Origin: PNKC01 sp039917655
GTDB taxonomy: Bacteria; Chloroflexota; Dehalococcoidia; Tepidiformales; Tepidiformaceae
Reading direction: 5' to 3'
NCBI GenBank assembly: GCA_039917655.1
Contig: JBDSJC010000175.1
Coordinates: 1-22,034, forward strand
Length of the DNA stretch: 22,034 nucleotides
The notes under the pieces were generated by a model. The model was not told the DNA's origin. It searched no databases and was given only the letters and a program-made list of their open reading frames with translations. Of this stretch, positions 1 through 10,310 are shown piece after piece; the first letter of the stretch is position 1; every line of letters begins with the position of its first letter. The translations under genes and the position numbers were made by a program.

Positions 1-2006
1 GGGTGAGCATTGGCTTCCACGGCCCCGCGTTCTCGGACTCGGACCCCGAATTCGCTGCCCTGGACGTCCTTCTGGACCTGACGTTCGGCGAAACGTCCGA
101 ACTCTACCAGCGTTTGGTCGAGCGCGAGCAGGTCGTTGATGAACTCTTCCCCCACCTTCCTTCATTGCAGGACCCTGGACTGTTTACCGTCTTTGCGCGT
201 GTGACAGAGCCCGGCAAACTGGCCTATGTACGGGATCAGATCGCCGAGTCGTTCGCCGCCTTGCCGAACGGCGCGGTCGACCCAGAACGGCTGTCGGAAG
301 CGAAGAGTCACACCCGCTACGCCTTCGTGCGGACGCTTGATAACTCAGAGGCAATCGCCTCCACGCTCGCCCGATTCGTGCATTTTCGCCGGTCATTTGA
401 GACCCTCAACAACCTGTACGCCGTCTACGACGCCCTCACCACGGGTGCCTTGCAGGACGTGGCAAGGCGCTACGTCACGGAGGCCAACATGGTGGTAACA
501 ACGTTGGCGAACGATGAGCTGCCGGCCGACCTGAGCGAGGCGCCCCGCCTGGTGCCGCCCCTTGCCAGGGCGGAGGACGGTTCGGCGCCGCCAATCATCC
601 TCCTGCCGAGCGCCTCGGCTTTGGTGCGCCTCAAAATGCTCTTCGAAACGGGGTCAGCAGTCGATCCTCCCGGAAAGGAGGGCCTCGCTCAACTCGCTGC
701 TTCGATGATCGCCGAAGCAGGCAGCGTCCGGTTACGAATCGACGAAATCAACCGCGCGCTGTTCCCCATTGCGGCGAGTTTCAGTGTCCGGGTGGACCAC
801 GAGATGACAACGTTCAGCGGCGTGGCGCACCGCGACACGCTCGAGAAGTTCGCAGCCATCGTCTTGCCCCAACTGACGGAGCCTGGCTACCGCGAGGACG
901 ACTTCGCGCGGCTGAAGACCAGTCAGACCAACGCCCTCATCCAGGACCTCCGCGGAAACAATGAGGAGGAGCTTGCGAAGGAGCGGTTGCAAGGAAACCT
1001 CTTCGCCGGCAGTGTCTATGGGCACACGGCACTGGGGACGGTGGCGAGCCTCGCTACGCTGACGCTTGATGATGTGCGCGCGTTCGTGGCCGGCAACTAC
1101 ACTCGCGGCCGCTTGACAGTCGGGCTGACAGGTGACGTCCCCCAGTCGTTTACGGCGGCTCTCACAGCCCAGATCGCGAAGTTGCCGGAAGGCGGGAGTG
1201 CAGCTCTAACGCACCTTCCACCACAACCCTTAGATGGGATGAGCGTCGAGATCATCCAAAAGGACACCCGCGCGGTAGCGATCTCGCTGGGACACCGAAT
1301 CGCGGTCACTCGCAGCCACCTGGACTTTGCGGCGCTCTGGCTGGCGCGCGCGTGGCTCGGAGAGCACCGTGCCTCGAACGGGCGACTCTACCAGCAGATT
1401 CGCGAAGTGCGCGGCATGAACTACGGCGATTACGCATATATCGAAGCGTTTCCGCGAGGGATGTACCAGTTCTTCCCGGACCCGAACCTCGGCCGGCGGG
1501 AGCAAGTCTTCGAAATTTGGGTGCGTCCGGTTCGTCCCGAACAGGCGGTTTTCGCACTCAAGGCGGCGCTGTTCGAACTGCGCCTACTGGTCGCGAATGG
1601 AGTCAGTGAGGAAGACTTCGAGGCTACCCGCCAGTACCTGAGCAAAAACGTCTTCGTCATGACCAAGACCCAGGACCAGCAGCTAGGGTATGCGCTCGAT
1701 AGCCGCTGGTACGGACTGCCGGAATTCACAGCCTGGATGCGCTCCGAACTGGCGAAGCTCACCGTGGACCGGGTCAACGCCGTGATTCGGAGACATCTCT
1801 CCGGGACGAATTTGGGGGTGGTGATCGTCGCCAACGACGCAGAAGATCTGAAAGCTGAACTGACGTCTGGAGCATTCAGCCCAATCTCTTACGACGGGTC
1901 ACGACCTGCCGAACTGCTCGCTGAAGACCAGGTCATAGGGGCGCTGGACCTCGGGATCGACCCGGCCCGGGTGACGATCACGCCGGTCGAATCCGTCTTC
2001 GCCTGA
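1..2006 (+). CDS. M16 family zinc peptidase, C-terminal part (5' end outside window)
   Basis: This is the C-terminal portion of an M16 (insulinase/pitrilysin-type) peptidase; the open frame enters from the left edge and ends with TGA at 2004-2006. The GTG at 3 is probably internal, because the catalytic HxxEH motif of the first M16 half is absent here and must lie upstream. About 180 residues of the first half's tail are visible (GETSELYQRLVE, then RTLDNSEAIASTLARF). A second, degenerate M16 half of about 470 residues follows, with the family's substrate-binding stretch GRLYQQIREVRGMNYG around residues 460-476 counted from position 3. The second half has no HxxEH, as expected for the inactive half of a single-chain M16 enzyme. 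M16 enzymes degrade peptides in a closed chamber. The gene converges on the YyaL gene with a 2-base gap. The family call is secure; substrate and location cannot be told. Confidence 0.88.
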   Translation, partial: VSIGFHGPAFSDSDPEFAALDVLLDLTFGETSELYQRLVEREQVVDELFPHLPSLQDPGLFTVFARVTEPGKLAYVRDQIAESFAALPNGAVDPERLSEAKSHTRYAFVRTLDNSEAIASTLARFVHFRRSFETLNNLYAVYDALTTGALQDVARRYVTEANMVVTTLANDELPADLSEAPRLVPPLARAEDGSAPPIILLPSASALVRLKMLFETGSAVDPPGKEGLAQLAASMIAEAGSVRLRIDEINRALFPIAASFSVRVDHEMTTFSGVAHRDTLEKFAAIVLPQLTEPGYREDDFARLKTSQTNALIQDLRGNNEEELAKERLQGNLFAGSVYGHTALGTVASLATLTLDDVRAFVAGNYTRGRLTVGLTGDVPQSFTAALTAQIAKLPEGGSAALTHLPPQPLDGMSVEIIQKDTRAVAISLGHRIAVTRSHLDFAALWLARAWLGEHRASNGRLYQQIREVRGMNYGDYAYIEAFPRGMYQFFPDPNLGRREQVFEIWVRPVRPEQAVFALKAALFELRLLVANGVSEEDFEATRQYLSKNVFVMTKTQDQQLGYALDSRWYGLPEFTAWMRSELAKLTVDRVNAVIRRHLSGTNLGVVIVANDAEDLKAELTSGAFSPISYDGSRPAELLAEDQVIGALDLGIDPARVTITPVESVFA

Positions 2007-2008
2007 GG

Positions 2009-4060
<2,052 letters not shown>

Positions 4061-4118
4061 CTTCGCTTCCTCTCACGTCCACCCTAGCGGTTTCGACTTT
4101 CGCGGGCGATTCGGCGGC

Positions 4119-4148
4119 TTGCCAACAGAACATGCGTTCGCTTACCAT
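4119..4148 (+). promoter_or_regulatory. Possible sigma70-type promoter for the DinB/D-aminoacylase pair
   Basis: TTGCCA at 4119-4124 matches the -35 consensus at 5 of 6 positions. It is followed after 18 bases by TACCAT at 4143-4148, which matches -10 at 4 of 6. Transcription would start near 4155, just before the AGGAGG at 4158-4163, giving a very short leader. It lies in the only gap between two divergent genes. In a high-GC genome this is weak evidence. Confidence 0.35.
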
Positions 4149-4171
4149 CTGACGCTCAGGAGGTGACGCCA

Positions 4172-4696
4172 GTGGACCGAGCCGCAATCAAGGAACTGTT
4201 CGACTACACCGCGTTCGCCTGGGAACGGATGGCGGCGACGATCGACAGCCTGCCCCCGTCGAAGTTCGCCGAACGCGTGCCCGGCTCCGGCTGGCCAGCA
4301 CTGCGCGATTGCTTCGAACACTTCGTCGCCGCCTACGACGGCTGGATCAACGGCGAGTGGGCGCTCGCGCTTGGAACATTGATGTACATCGGGCCCGAAA
4401 CGCTGCAAACGTGGGAAGAGATCCGGAGCTATCGGCGCGAAACGCGAGCAGCGTTCCTCGCGTCGCTTGAGTGCACAGACAGCGTCTTCTACGCGAAGCG
4501 CGAGTACCGGTTCTCCGAAGTGCCAGAGATGCTCAGCCGCGCCGACATCCTCACCAACCTGCTGCTCCACGAACGCGGCCACCACGGCGACCTCAACACA
4601 CTCTTCCACCAGTTGGGCGTCCGCAGTTTCGTAATAGACTACCGCTACTTCGTAACGCGGCCCGGAGACTTCGTGACGGACGACGGGGACGAGTAG
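4172..4696 (+). CDS. DinB-like (four-helix bundle) protein
   Basis: This 174-residue protein has the length and pattern of the DinB/YfiT superfamily, which are mostly metal-binding four-helix-bundle proteins, some acting as thiol transferases. Visible hallmarks are a first helix ending in W (FDYTAFAWERM), a helix with a conserved histidine (LRDCFEHFVAAYDGW), and near the C-terminus LLLHERGHHGDLNTL, which supplies the other histidines of the usual metal triad. I chose the GTG at 4172 because AGGAGG at 4158-4163 sits 8 bases upstream; the in-frame GTG at 4163 overlaps that site. The D-aminoacylase gene begins 34 bases after the stop, so they are probably co-transcribed. The substrate or thiol cofactor is unknown. 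The fold is quite sure, the activity is not. Confidence 0.8.
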   Translation: MDRAAIKELFDYTAFAWERMAATIDSLPPSKFAERVPGSGWPALRDCFEHFVAAYDGWINGEWALALGTLMYIGPETLQTWEEIRSYRRETRAAFLASLECTDSVFYAKREYRFSEVPEMLSRADILTNLLLHERGHHGDLNTLFHQLGVRSFVIDYRYFVTRPGDFVTDDGDE

Positions 4697-4703
4697 TCCT
4701 CTC

Positions 4704-4718
4704 GCCCGGCTGCCGGGC
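4704..4718. promoter_or_regulatory. 15-base palindrome directly before the D-aminoacylase ribosome binding site
   Basis: GCCCGGC and GCCGGGC are perfect inverted copies separated by a single T. In RNA this could fold into a 6-bp GC-only stem with a three-base loop. It abuts the AGGAG ribosome binding site at 4719-4723. It lacks a T run, so it does not look like a normal intrinsic terminator. It might limit translation of the downstream gene or bind a dimeric protein; GC-rich chance palindromes are also possible. Confidence 0.35.
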
Positions 4719-4730
4719 AGGAGATGCACC

Positions 4731-6203
4731 ATGCCCATCGACCTCGTGATCCGCAATGCCCGCATTCTCGATGGTTCCGGGGGTCCTGGATTCTCCGGGG
4801 ACGTGGAGGTGAGCGAAGGACGAATCGCGACGGTGGGTACGGCGGGCTCCGGGAAGCGCGAAATCGATGCCCACGGCCTCGTCCTCTCGCCCGGATTCGT
4901 GGACACGCACTCTCACGACGACGGAGCGTTCATCCGCTATCCCGGGATGGAGTTCAAGCTCGCACAGGGGGTGACCTCTGAAGTGAGCGGCAACTGCGGG
5001 TCAAGCACCATCCCCAACGAGCCCGGCAGGAAGTTCATGCCCGGCGACCTTGCGAGTTCGAAGAACGCAAACTGGAGCGACCTGGACGGCTACTTCGCGG
5101 CCTGCATGGCCCAGAAGCCAGCGATTAACAACATGATGCTCGTGGGCCACAACCGCGTGCGGGCTTACGTGTTGGGCGTGGAGAACAGGCTCGCCACGGC
5201 GGCCGAACTCGCCGAGATGCGCGGCCATGTGCGCCGGGCGATGGAACAAGGGGCTTGCGGGTTTTCCACCGGTCTCATCTACGAACCGGGCAAGTACAGC
5301 GACACGGACGAGGTTGTCTCGCTGGCGAAGGAGTGCGCGCCGTTCGAGGGCCTCTACGCCACACACATGCGGAACGAAGGCGACAAGCTGCTCGAAGCGG
5401 TGGAAGAGGCGCTCACCATCGCCCGGTCGGCAGGCATCGGCCTGCACATCTCGCACCACAAATCCGCCGGGAAGCGGAACTGGGGCCGCATTGGCGAGTC
5501 TTTCGCGCTCGTTGATCGCGCCGAGGCGGAGGGCCAAAGCGTGACCTTCGACATCTACCCCTACACGGCTGGCAGCGGGCCGATGTGGCAGTACGTCAAC
5601 CTTGAGAAGATCGATGCCGAGTGGGCGAGCAACGTGATGATCAACAGTTGCCCGGATGACACCACGCTCGAAGGCAAAATGATCCCCGAGATCGGCGTGG
5701 AGAAGGGCTGGGACGTGGCCGAGACTGTGCGCCAGGTCCTCGGCACACCGCGCGGCCAGAACGTCATCTGCACGCACTTCATCATCGATGAGGCGGACAT
5801 CGAGACGAATCTGCGCGACCCGCGCGTGATGATCGGGTCGGACGGCATCCCGGACCTCAACGGACGGCCGCATCCGCGCCTCTACGGCACCATGCCGCGC
5901 GTGCTCGGCCAGTACGTGCGCGAGCGTGGGATCATCTCGCTCGAAGAGGCCATCCGGCGGATGACCAGCCTCGCCTGCGAACGATTTAGCATGGCCGGTC
6001 GGGGCCTCGTCCGAGAAGGCTTTTGGGCGGACCTCGTGCTTTTCGACCCCGATACCGTTCGAGATACGGCAACCTACAAGGAGCCGAAGCAGGAGCCGGT
6101 CGGAATCAAGCTCGTCGTGGTCAACGGAGAGATCGCTTACGAAGACGGGAAGCACACGGGAGTGGGCGCGGGGCGAATGCTGCGCTACCGCCAGGACAGC
6201 TAG
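4731..6203 (+). CDS. N-acyl-D-amino-acid deacylase family amidohydrolase
   Basis: This 490-residue protein is a metal-dependent amidohydrolase of the D-aminoacylase family, which hydrolyses N-acyl-D-amino acids to a carboxylate and a free D-amino acid. The N-terminus gives the small beta domain (IRNARILDGSGGPGF) followed by GFVDTHSHDD, with metal ligands H60 and H62. Then come the family-specific cysteine ligand C89 (SGNCGSS), H212 (YATHMRNEG), H242 (HISHHKSAGK) and the catalytic aspartate D371 (IGSDGIPD). Together these match the ligand set known from Alcaligenes D-aminoacylase. The C-terminal part (GFWADLVLFDPDTV) completes the beta domain. AGGAG at 4719-4723 sits 7 bases before the ATG. 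There is no signal peptide, so it acts in the cytosol. Some relatives are dihydropyrimidinase- or dipeptidase-like, so the exact substrate is open. Confidence 0.9.
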   Translation: MPIDLVIRNARILDGSGGPGFSGDVEVSEGRIATVGTAGSGKREIDAHGLVLSPGFVDTHSHDDGAFIRYPGMEFKLAQGVTSEVSGNCGSSTIPNEPGRKFMPGDLASSKNANWSDLDGYFAACMAQKPAINNMMLVGHNRVRAYVLGVENRLATAAELAEMRGHVRRAMEQGACGFSTGLIYEPGKYSDTDEVVSLAKECAPFEGLYATHMRNEGDKLLEAVEEALTIARSAGIGLHISHHKSAGKRNWGRIGESFALVDRAEAEGQSVTFDIYPYTAGSGPMWQYVNLEKIDAEWASNVMINSCPDDTTLEGKMIPEIGVEKGWDVAETVRQVLGTPRGQNVICTHFIIDEADIETNLRDPRVMIGSDGIPDLNGRPHPRLYGTMPRVLGQYVRERGIISLEEAIRRMTSLACERFSMAGRGLVREGFWADLVLFDPDTVRDTATYKEPKQEPVGIKLVVVNGEIAYEDGKHTGVGAGRMLRYRQDS

Positions 6204-6252
6204 CGCGGAACCCGGCGGGTAGTCGGGATTTCTCCCTCCGCGGGCGCTGGCC

Positions 6253-6258
6253 TATAGT
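6253..6258 (+). promoter_or_regulatory. Possible -10 element before the luciferase-like oxidoreductase gene
   Basis: TATAGT matches the -10 consensus at 5 of 6 positions and lies 31 bases before the ATG, in an 86-base gap. The hexamer 17 bases upstream (TTCTCC) is a poor -35. The element stands out in GC-rich surroundings, but only the -10 supports it. Confidence 0.35.
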
Positions 6259-6289
6259 CGGCCTACACCCAACTCGACCGGAGACCTCC

Positions 6290-7195
6290 ATGCCCCAGAT
6301 GCCCGCGCTCTCACTCGCCGCCGTTGCCGGCCGCCGCAAAGCCACCGTCGAACTCGCCCAGGAGATCGAACGCCGAGGCTTCCAGGGCATCTACTGTGCG
6401 AGTTTCGGCGACGGCATCGGCCTCTGCCTCTCGATCGCCCATGCCACCAAAGAGATTCGCTTCGGGACCGCGATCGCAAACATCTACGCCCGCAACGCGC
6501 TGGACATGGGCCAGGCTGCCTCGTACATCCACGAAATCAGCAATGGCCGCTTCTACCTCGGCATCGGCGTGAGCCACGCCCCCGCCAACAAACGGCTGGG
6601 CGCAGAGGTTGGTAAGCCACTGACCGACATGCGCGAATACGTCGAAAAGATGCGCGAAGGCGCCCAACAGTGGGGCGAACTGCCGCCGATAGTGCTCGCC
6701 ACGCTTCGAAAGAAGATGGTGGGCCTCGCTGTCGAGGTGGCCGAAGGCGCGGTCTGGGCGAACGCCTCCCGCTCACACATGGCCGAATCCTTGAGCGCCA
6801 TCCCGGCGGAGAAGCGCAACGGCGATTTCTACATCGGCGTCATGATCCCAACCTGCATCGACGACGATCGCGATGCCGCGGCGGCGGTCATGCGCCGAAC
6901 GCTTACCGGCTACGTGATGCTCCCCAACTACCGTAACTACTGGAAAGAGGCCGGCTATCGCGAAGAGATGGAAGCGATAGAGAAAGCGCTCGCCGCTGGC
7001 GAACGGGACAAGCTGGCGGGGCTGATGACCGACCGCTGGCTCTCCGATTCAACTCTTTACGGCTCGGTCGGCGAAGTGCGAGAGGGTCTGGAAGCATGGT
7101 TCGCGGCCGGCGTCAAAACGCCCATCGTCGTCCCCTCCTCCACGAAGGGCGGACAGATCAAGGCGTTCGAGGAGATCTTCGCCGCCTTTGCCTAG
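6290..7195 (+). CDS. LLM-class flavin-dependent oxidoreductase (F420-type luciferase-like)
   Basis: This 301-residue protein belongs to the bacterial luciferase-like monooxygenase superfamily, whose members use FMN or, in Actinobacteria and Chloroflexota, often coenzyme F420. Visible family features are the opening helix (ELAQEIERRGFQGIYCA), the strand-helix segment IRFGTAIANIYARNALDMGQAA, ISNGRFYLGIGVSH, and the C-terminal phosphate-binding half (GSVGEVREGLEAWFAAGVKTPIV). I chose the ATG at 6290, preceded by GGAG at 6280-6283 with 6 bases spacing; the frame is open back to about 6023 but that part lies inside the D-aminoacylase gene. It follows that gene in the same direction but with a possible promoter of its own. 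The electron acceptor and substrate cannot be assigned. Confidence 0.88.
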   Translation: MPQMPALSLAAVAGRRKATVELAQEIERRGFQGIYCASFGDGIGLCLSIAHATKEIRFGTAIANIYARNALDMGQAASYIHEISNGRFYLGIGVSHAPANKRLGAEVGKPLTDMREYVEKMREGAQQWGELPPIVLATLRKKMVGLAVEVAEGAVWANASRSHMAESLSAIPAEKRNGDFYIGVMIPTCIDDDRDAAAAVMRRTLTGYVMLPNYRNYWKEAGYREEMEAIEKALAAGERDKLAGLMTDRWLSDSTLYGSVGEVREGLEAWFAAGVKTPIVVPSSTKGGQIKAFEEIFAAFA

Positions 7196-7199
7196 CTCT

Positions 7200-7212
7200 G
7201 GTGCGTCGCACC
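7200..7212. terminator. Small hairpin after the luciferase-like gene, doubtful terminator
   Basis: GGTGC and GCACC are perfect inverted copies around a three-base loop, 4 bases after the stop codon. No T run follows, so Rho-independent termination is doubtful. The rest of the 137-base gap shows no clear promoter for the next gene. Confidence 0.25.
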
Positions 7213-7332
7213 GCGCCGGTCGCCACCGCCCGGGAGTGACAGTTCGCCCTCTGCGGCGCTTGCCCTCGGTGGTAAGCTTGGCGGCCCCGGAGCAGTCCTA
7301 TTTCCCCAAATCAAACCGGGTGGAGACGAGAC

Positions 7333-8070
7333 GTGGCGAAACTTTACGTTGACCCGGCGACTGGCTGGGAGCTTCCAGTCGAAGGCGGTGTCATCACCCA
7401 GGGCTACGGCCCGGAGAATACCGATCCGAGCGTCCGGCACCTCTACCGCAAGGGCTATCACACCGGCGTCGATATCGGCGGCGTGAGCGAGGGTGCGTCC
7501 GTGATGGCGCCGCGTGACGCAACCGTCCTCCTCGCGGGGACGAATGCGGGGTACGGAAACTGCGTGATCCTGGACTGCGGCCAGGGAAGCCGCGCGCTCT
7601 TCGGCCATCTCTGCACTATCGGCGTGGCTGTGGGTGACGCCGTCCTGCGCGGACAGGAACTGGGCGGCGTAGGGACCACGGGCGTCTCCACCGGGGTTCA
7701 CCTCCACTACGAATGGCGGAAGGGCGACGATGACATCAACCCGGTGCCGTTCCTCGCACCGGTACCGGCAGTAAGCACGTCAACGGTTCTCTCAGCAGTT
7801 GTGAAGGAATCGCTGAACCTGAGGTCTGGTCCGAGCAAGAACGACCCGATCATCACGACCGTGGCCGCGGGGGCCGTTGTCCAGGTGGGACAAGACGGCT
7901 GGCTGCCGGTCGTTTGCGAGGGACGCCAGGGCTGGATGTTCGCTGAGTTCCTGCAGATGCAAGATCCGAAACCAGCGGCCTCCGCGCAGCCAACAGCACC
8001 CGCACGCCCGGCATCGCCCAAACGCCCAATGGCATCGAAACGCGCGCCGAACCTGCCGCGCCAGCGCTAA
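7333..8070 (+). CDS. M23 family metallopeptidase with SH3b domain, no signal peptide
   Basis: The first ~140 residues of this 245-residue protein form an M23 (LytM/lysostaphin-type) zinc peptidase domain. H43 and D47 (GYHTGVDIG), H92 (LFGHLC) and the H123-L-H125 pair (GVHLHYEW) give the full set of metal and catalytic residues. A bacterial SH3 domain follows at about 153-208 (ESLNLRSGPSKND ... GWMFAEFL), then a basic Ala/Pro-rich tail of about 35 residues. M23 enzymes cut peptidoglycan cross-links. There is no signal peptide or membrane segment, which is odd for a cell-wall enzyme: it may be exported by another route, released on lysis, or act on an internal substrate. GTG start with GGAG at 7322-7325, 7 bases away. 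It converges on the first CHAT gene with 28 bases between. The family is sure; a link with the protease island is only positional. Confidence 0.88.
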   Translation: MAKLYVDPATGWELPVEGGVITQGYGPENTDPSVRHLYRKGYHTGVDIGGVSEGASVMAPRDATVLLAGTNAGYGNCVILDCGQGSRALFGHLCTIGVAVGDAVLRGQELGGVGTTGVSTGVHLHYEWRKGDDDINPVPFLAPVPAVSTSTVLSAVVKESLNLRSGPSKNDPIITTVAAGAVVQVGQDGWLPVVCEGRQGWMFAEFLQMQDPKPAASAQPTAPARPASPKRPMASKRAPNLPRQR

Positions 8071-8098
8071 TGTTGTTGAGGCTGCACCGCGCTCGGCT

Positions 8099-10171
8099 TC
8101 AACATGGCGGCGGGGCCGGAGCGCGCCACGCGCACCACGTCCCTGACCCTCCTGGGGTTGGCGATAGAGCCTCCCAACCGCCCTTCAGAGAATCCCACCC
8201 GGAGCCGTCGGCAACTCCCCAGTCGATAGTGAACCTGACCGGTGTGCCGGAGGCGGTCACGGACACTGTCCCGGCAGCTTTTCCCAGCACCGCTTTATCG
8301 AAGGGGGCTGCCACTTCCACTTTTCCGTAGAGGCGGGAGTCGAAGGTGAGCACGGCCGCGCCAGCGGTCTGGGCGAGGACGACGGAGTCGCCGCGCAACT
8401 GCAAGCTGCCTGGCAGTCCTCTGACTTTGTACTCGCCCGAATACCCGCACCCGCTTTGAAGAGATTTGGTGCCACGCCGTCCACACCATTCGTGCTTACC
8501 TCCGTCCTGGTCGATCCAGTACCCCTCGAACGAGTTCGCATCATTGGCGCGGGTGAACGCGAATTTGTTAACCAACCCATCGAACGTCCCGAATAGGTCG
8601 TTACCGGTTCGGTCACCGACCAGCGATGCTGACCGATTGTCGCCGAGGTAGGGATAGTAGCTGCCGGTTACGCGACCACCGCTCTCTTCGAGTTCCACAC
8701 GCGCGAAATTCGTATACCAGATCCCGGAGAAGCTCGCGAACGCGGGGACCGCCGTTGGCGAGGCCGGTTCACTGGGACCCGGCTTCGGTGCCGGCTGCCG
8801 CTGATCATCGTTGCCGTTCACGAAAAACAAGATCGCCACCATAGCCAGTGTCCCAGCCGCTGCAACGCTCATTACCGTCTTCCCGCGGCGGCCAAACCCG
8901 GCCCACCGGGGACCTCTCTCCCGCGCGACCGCCGGCCCGCCGACCCCGGAATCTTCGGGAGCCGCCACCCGCAGGACCTGCGTGATCGGCTCACCATCTG
9001 CCACCGGTTGTTTCGCCACGATCTGGGGCGGGTCGGCGACCAGCTGCACGATTGCGCTGGACGGCGGGAGCGGGGCGATGCGGAAGATTGGTCCCTCGAT
9101 GGACCGCAGATAGAGGACCGGCGTGCCCCACTCCGAATCGTTCTGGCCGGCGAAGATGCTCTTCCGTGCCTCGCCGACGGAAGCTTCGATCGAGTAGCCA
9201 TCGGCGAACGCGCCGTAAAACTCGCGAGCGAAGGTGATCGCCGCGTCATCGGTGATCTCGAACTGCATCGCCACGACCGCCGGCACACCCTGCTGCAGAA
9301 GGCTCTGTGCGACGCCCGCGAACGGGTCAGTTCGAGACGACCGTGCTCCGTCGCAGGCGTTGAGCACTGCGAGCCGAAGCGAGTCGGCGTCGTGCAGGAG
9401 CGTCGAGAGATAGGTGGCGCTGACCTCGCTCCCGCGGCCTTTGTCATCTTCGAAAACCAGTAACCCGTCCTGGCTGGTGGCGTCGAAGCCGCCATGGCCG
9501 ATGAAATGAAGGACATGGTAGTCGCGTCGAAGTGCTCGCTGGAGTTCGGCGAGCGTGGGGTGGCTGAGACGCTCAAGGACGATCTGTCCGCGGGCCTCGA
9601 TCTCGCTCACCGCCTCTTTAAGGCGGGCCCACTCCGCTTCGACTTGTAGTGGCTCGAAGTCGCTTGGGCTAGCGATGATCACCAGAACCCGCACCGGCGG
9701 GACGAGTTCGAACGGCTTGGTCGTGCCTGGTACGTCGAGGAATCGCACGATCGGCGAATCAACCGAGAGCGCGACAAATCGGCGCTCTAGCGGGTCGAAG
9801 AGGAACTCCCACGGGATATCGACCAGGTCAGGCGCATCCGACAGGCGCAGTCGAATACGCAACCCGGCGCCCTCCCGATTCGCCCAGGAGAGGCTAGCCC
9901 GGTACGCGCCGCCAACATCGCCGCTCATGGTCGCCTGGAAGAGCTTAGAACCGAACTCGCGCACTCCATCGAGGTCGCGCGATTCGAGCCGCCGTGTGCC
10001 CCGGCTGCGGCGGCCAAGACGAAGGATGAAGTTCTCGATCTCCATGTCCGAGAACGGGAGCGTCGCGTCAGACGCCGCCTGGCCCGCGGGGGACTCCAGC
10101 ACACGGATCCGATAGGCGCTCCCAGCCCCCTCGATCTGCACGTCGAAGTTCAGGTACGGACGTTCGGTCAC
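8099..10171 (-). CDS. Membrane-anchored CHAT-domain protease with cysteine-containing outer C-terminal domain
   Basis: This 690-residue protein starts at GTG (the codon before it in frame is a stop). Residues 1-155 form the N-terminal half typical of these proteins (YRIRVLESPAG, VDIPWEFLFDP, SPIVRFL). Residues 160-365 are the CHAT protease, a caspase/separase relative, with the catalytic dyad H226 (LHFIGHGG) and C273 (VLNACDGA). After a linker, a basic patch (RWAGFGRRGK) precedes one hydrophobic helix at 433-451, then a Pro-rich spacer (455-475). The positive-inside rule puts the protease in the cytosol and residues 476-690 outside. That outer part is beta-rich with GxW repeats (GIW, GYW), four cysteines (563, 575, 680, 690) and a repeated W-C-x-x-R motif; I recognise no family. 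There is no N-terminal signal peptide. It is divergent from the hydrolase-caspase operon. It could be an envelope sensor that activates its own protease. Confidence 0.88.
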   Translation of the reverse strand: MTERPYLNFDVQIEGAGSAYRIRVLESPAGQAASDATLPFSDMEIENFILRLGRRSRGTRRLESRDLDGVREFGSKLFQATMSGDVGGAYRASLSWANREGAGLRIRLRLSDAPDLVDIPWEFLFDPLERRFVALSVDSPIVRFLDVPGTTKPFELVPPVRVLVIIASPSDFEPLQVEAEWARLKEAVSEIEARGQIVLERLSHPTLAELQRALRRDYHVLHFIGHGGFDATSQDGLLVFEDDKGRGSEVSATYLSTLLHDADSLRLAVLNACDGARSSRTDPFAGVAQSLLQQGVPAVVAMQFEITDDAAITFAREFYGAFADGYSIEASVGEARKSIFAGQNDSEWGTPVLYLRSIEGPIFRIAPLPPSSAIVQLVADPPQIVAKQPVADGEPITQVLRVAAPEDSGVGGPAVARERGPRWAGFGRRGKTVMSVAAAGTLAMVAILFFVNGNDDQRQPAPKPGPSEPASPTAVPAFASFSGIWYTNFARVELEESGGRVTGSYYPYLGDNRSASLVGDRTGNDLFGTFDGLVNKFAFTRANDANSFEGYWIDQDGGKHEWCGRRGTKSLQSGCGYSGEYKVRGLPGSLQLRGDSVVLAQTAGAAVLTFDSRLYGKVEVAAPFDKAVLGKAAGTVSVTASGTPVRFTIDWGVADGSGWDSLKGGWEALSPTPGGSGTWCAWRAPAPPPC

Positions 10172-10183
10172 TTACGCGCCCGG

Positions 10184-10197
10184 GGCCGAAATCGGCC
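10184..10197. promoter_or_regulatory. 14-base palindrome in the leader of the first CHAT gene
   Basis: GGCCGA and TCGGCC are perfect inverted copies with an AA spacer. It lies between the proposed -10 element (10208-10213, - strand) and the GTG start at 10171, where a repressor could block transcription or a hairpin could affect translation. GC-rich palindromes this short also arise by chance. Confidence 0.35.
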
Positions 10198-10207
10198 ATT
10201 CAGCGGC

Positions 10208-10217
10208 ATAATAGCAG
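10208..10217 (-). promoter_or_regulatory. Possible extended -10 promoter element for the first CHAT gene
   Basis: Read on the - strand this is CTGCTATTAT: a TATTAT -10 hexamer preceded by TGC, the extended -10 form. It would start transcription near 10201, giving a leader of about 30 bases. No good -35 is visible 16-18 bases upstream. The same CTGCTATT core occurs on the + strand before the hydrolase gene. Confidence 0.35.
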
Positions 10218-10310
10218 ATGGAGGATCGGTAAAGCCCCGAACTGTAACCTCCGGATGGACAGCCCCCTCGGAGGAGCTTGAGCGGTGCTTCTATGCGCGC
10301 CGATCGGTTG

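Noticed and set aside
4142..4906. - strand frame of 254 codons across the DinB-like gene
   Set aside because: It covers the DinB-like gene and its promoter region and runs into the D-aminoacylase start; no family features.
5001..6155. Long - strand frame of 384 codons opposite the D-aminoacylase gene
   Set aside because: Antisense to a gene with a full set of metal ligands; no motif or ribosome binding site of its own.
6023..6289. Upstream extension of the luciferase-like gene
   Set aside because: It overlaps the D-aminoacylase coding region and lacks a ribosome binding site, while the ATG at 6290 has GGAG and starts the fold directly.
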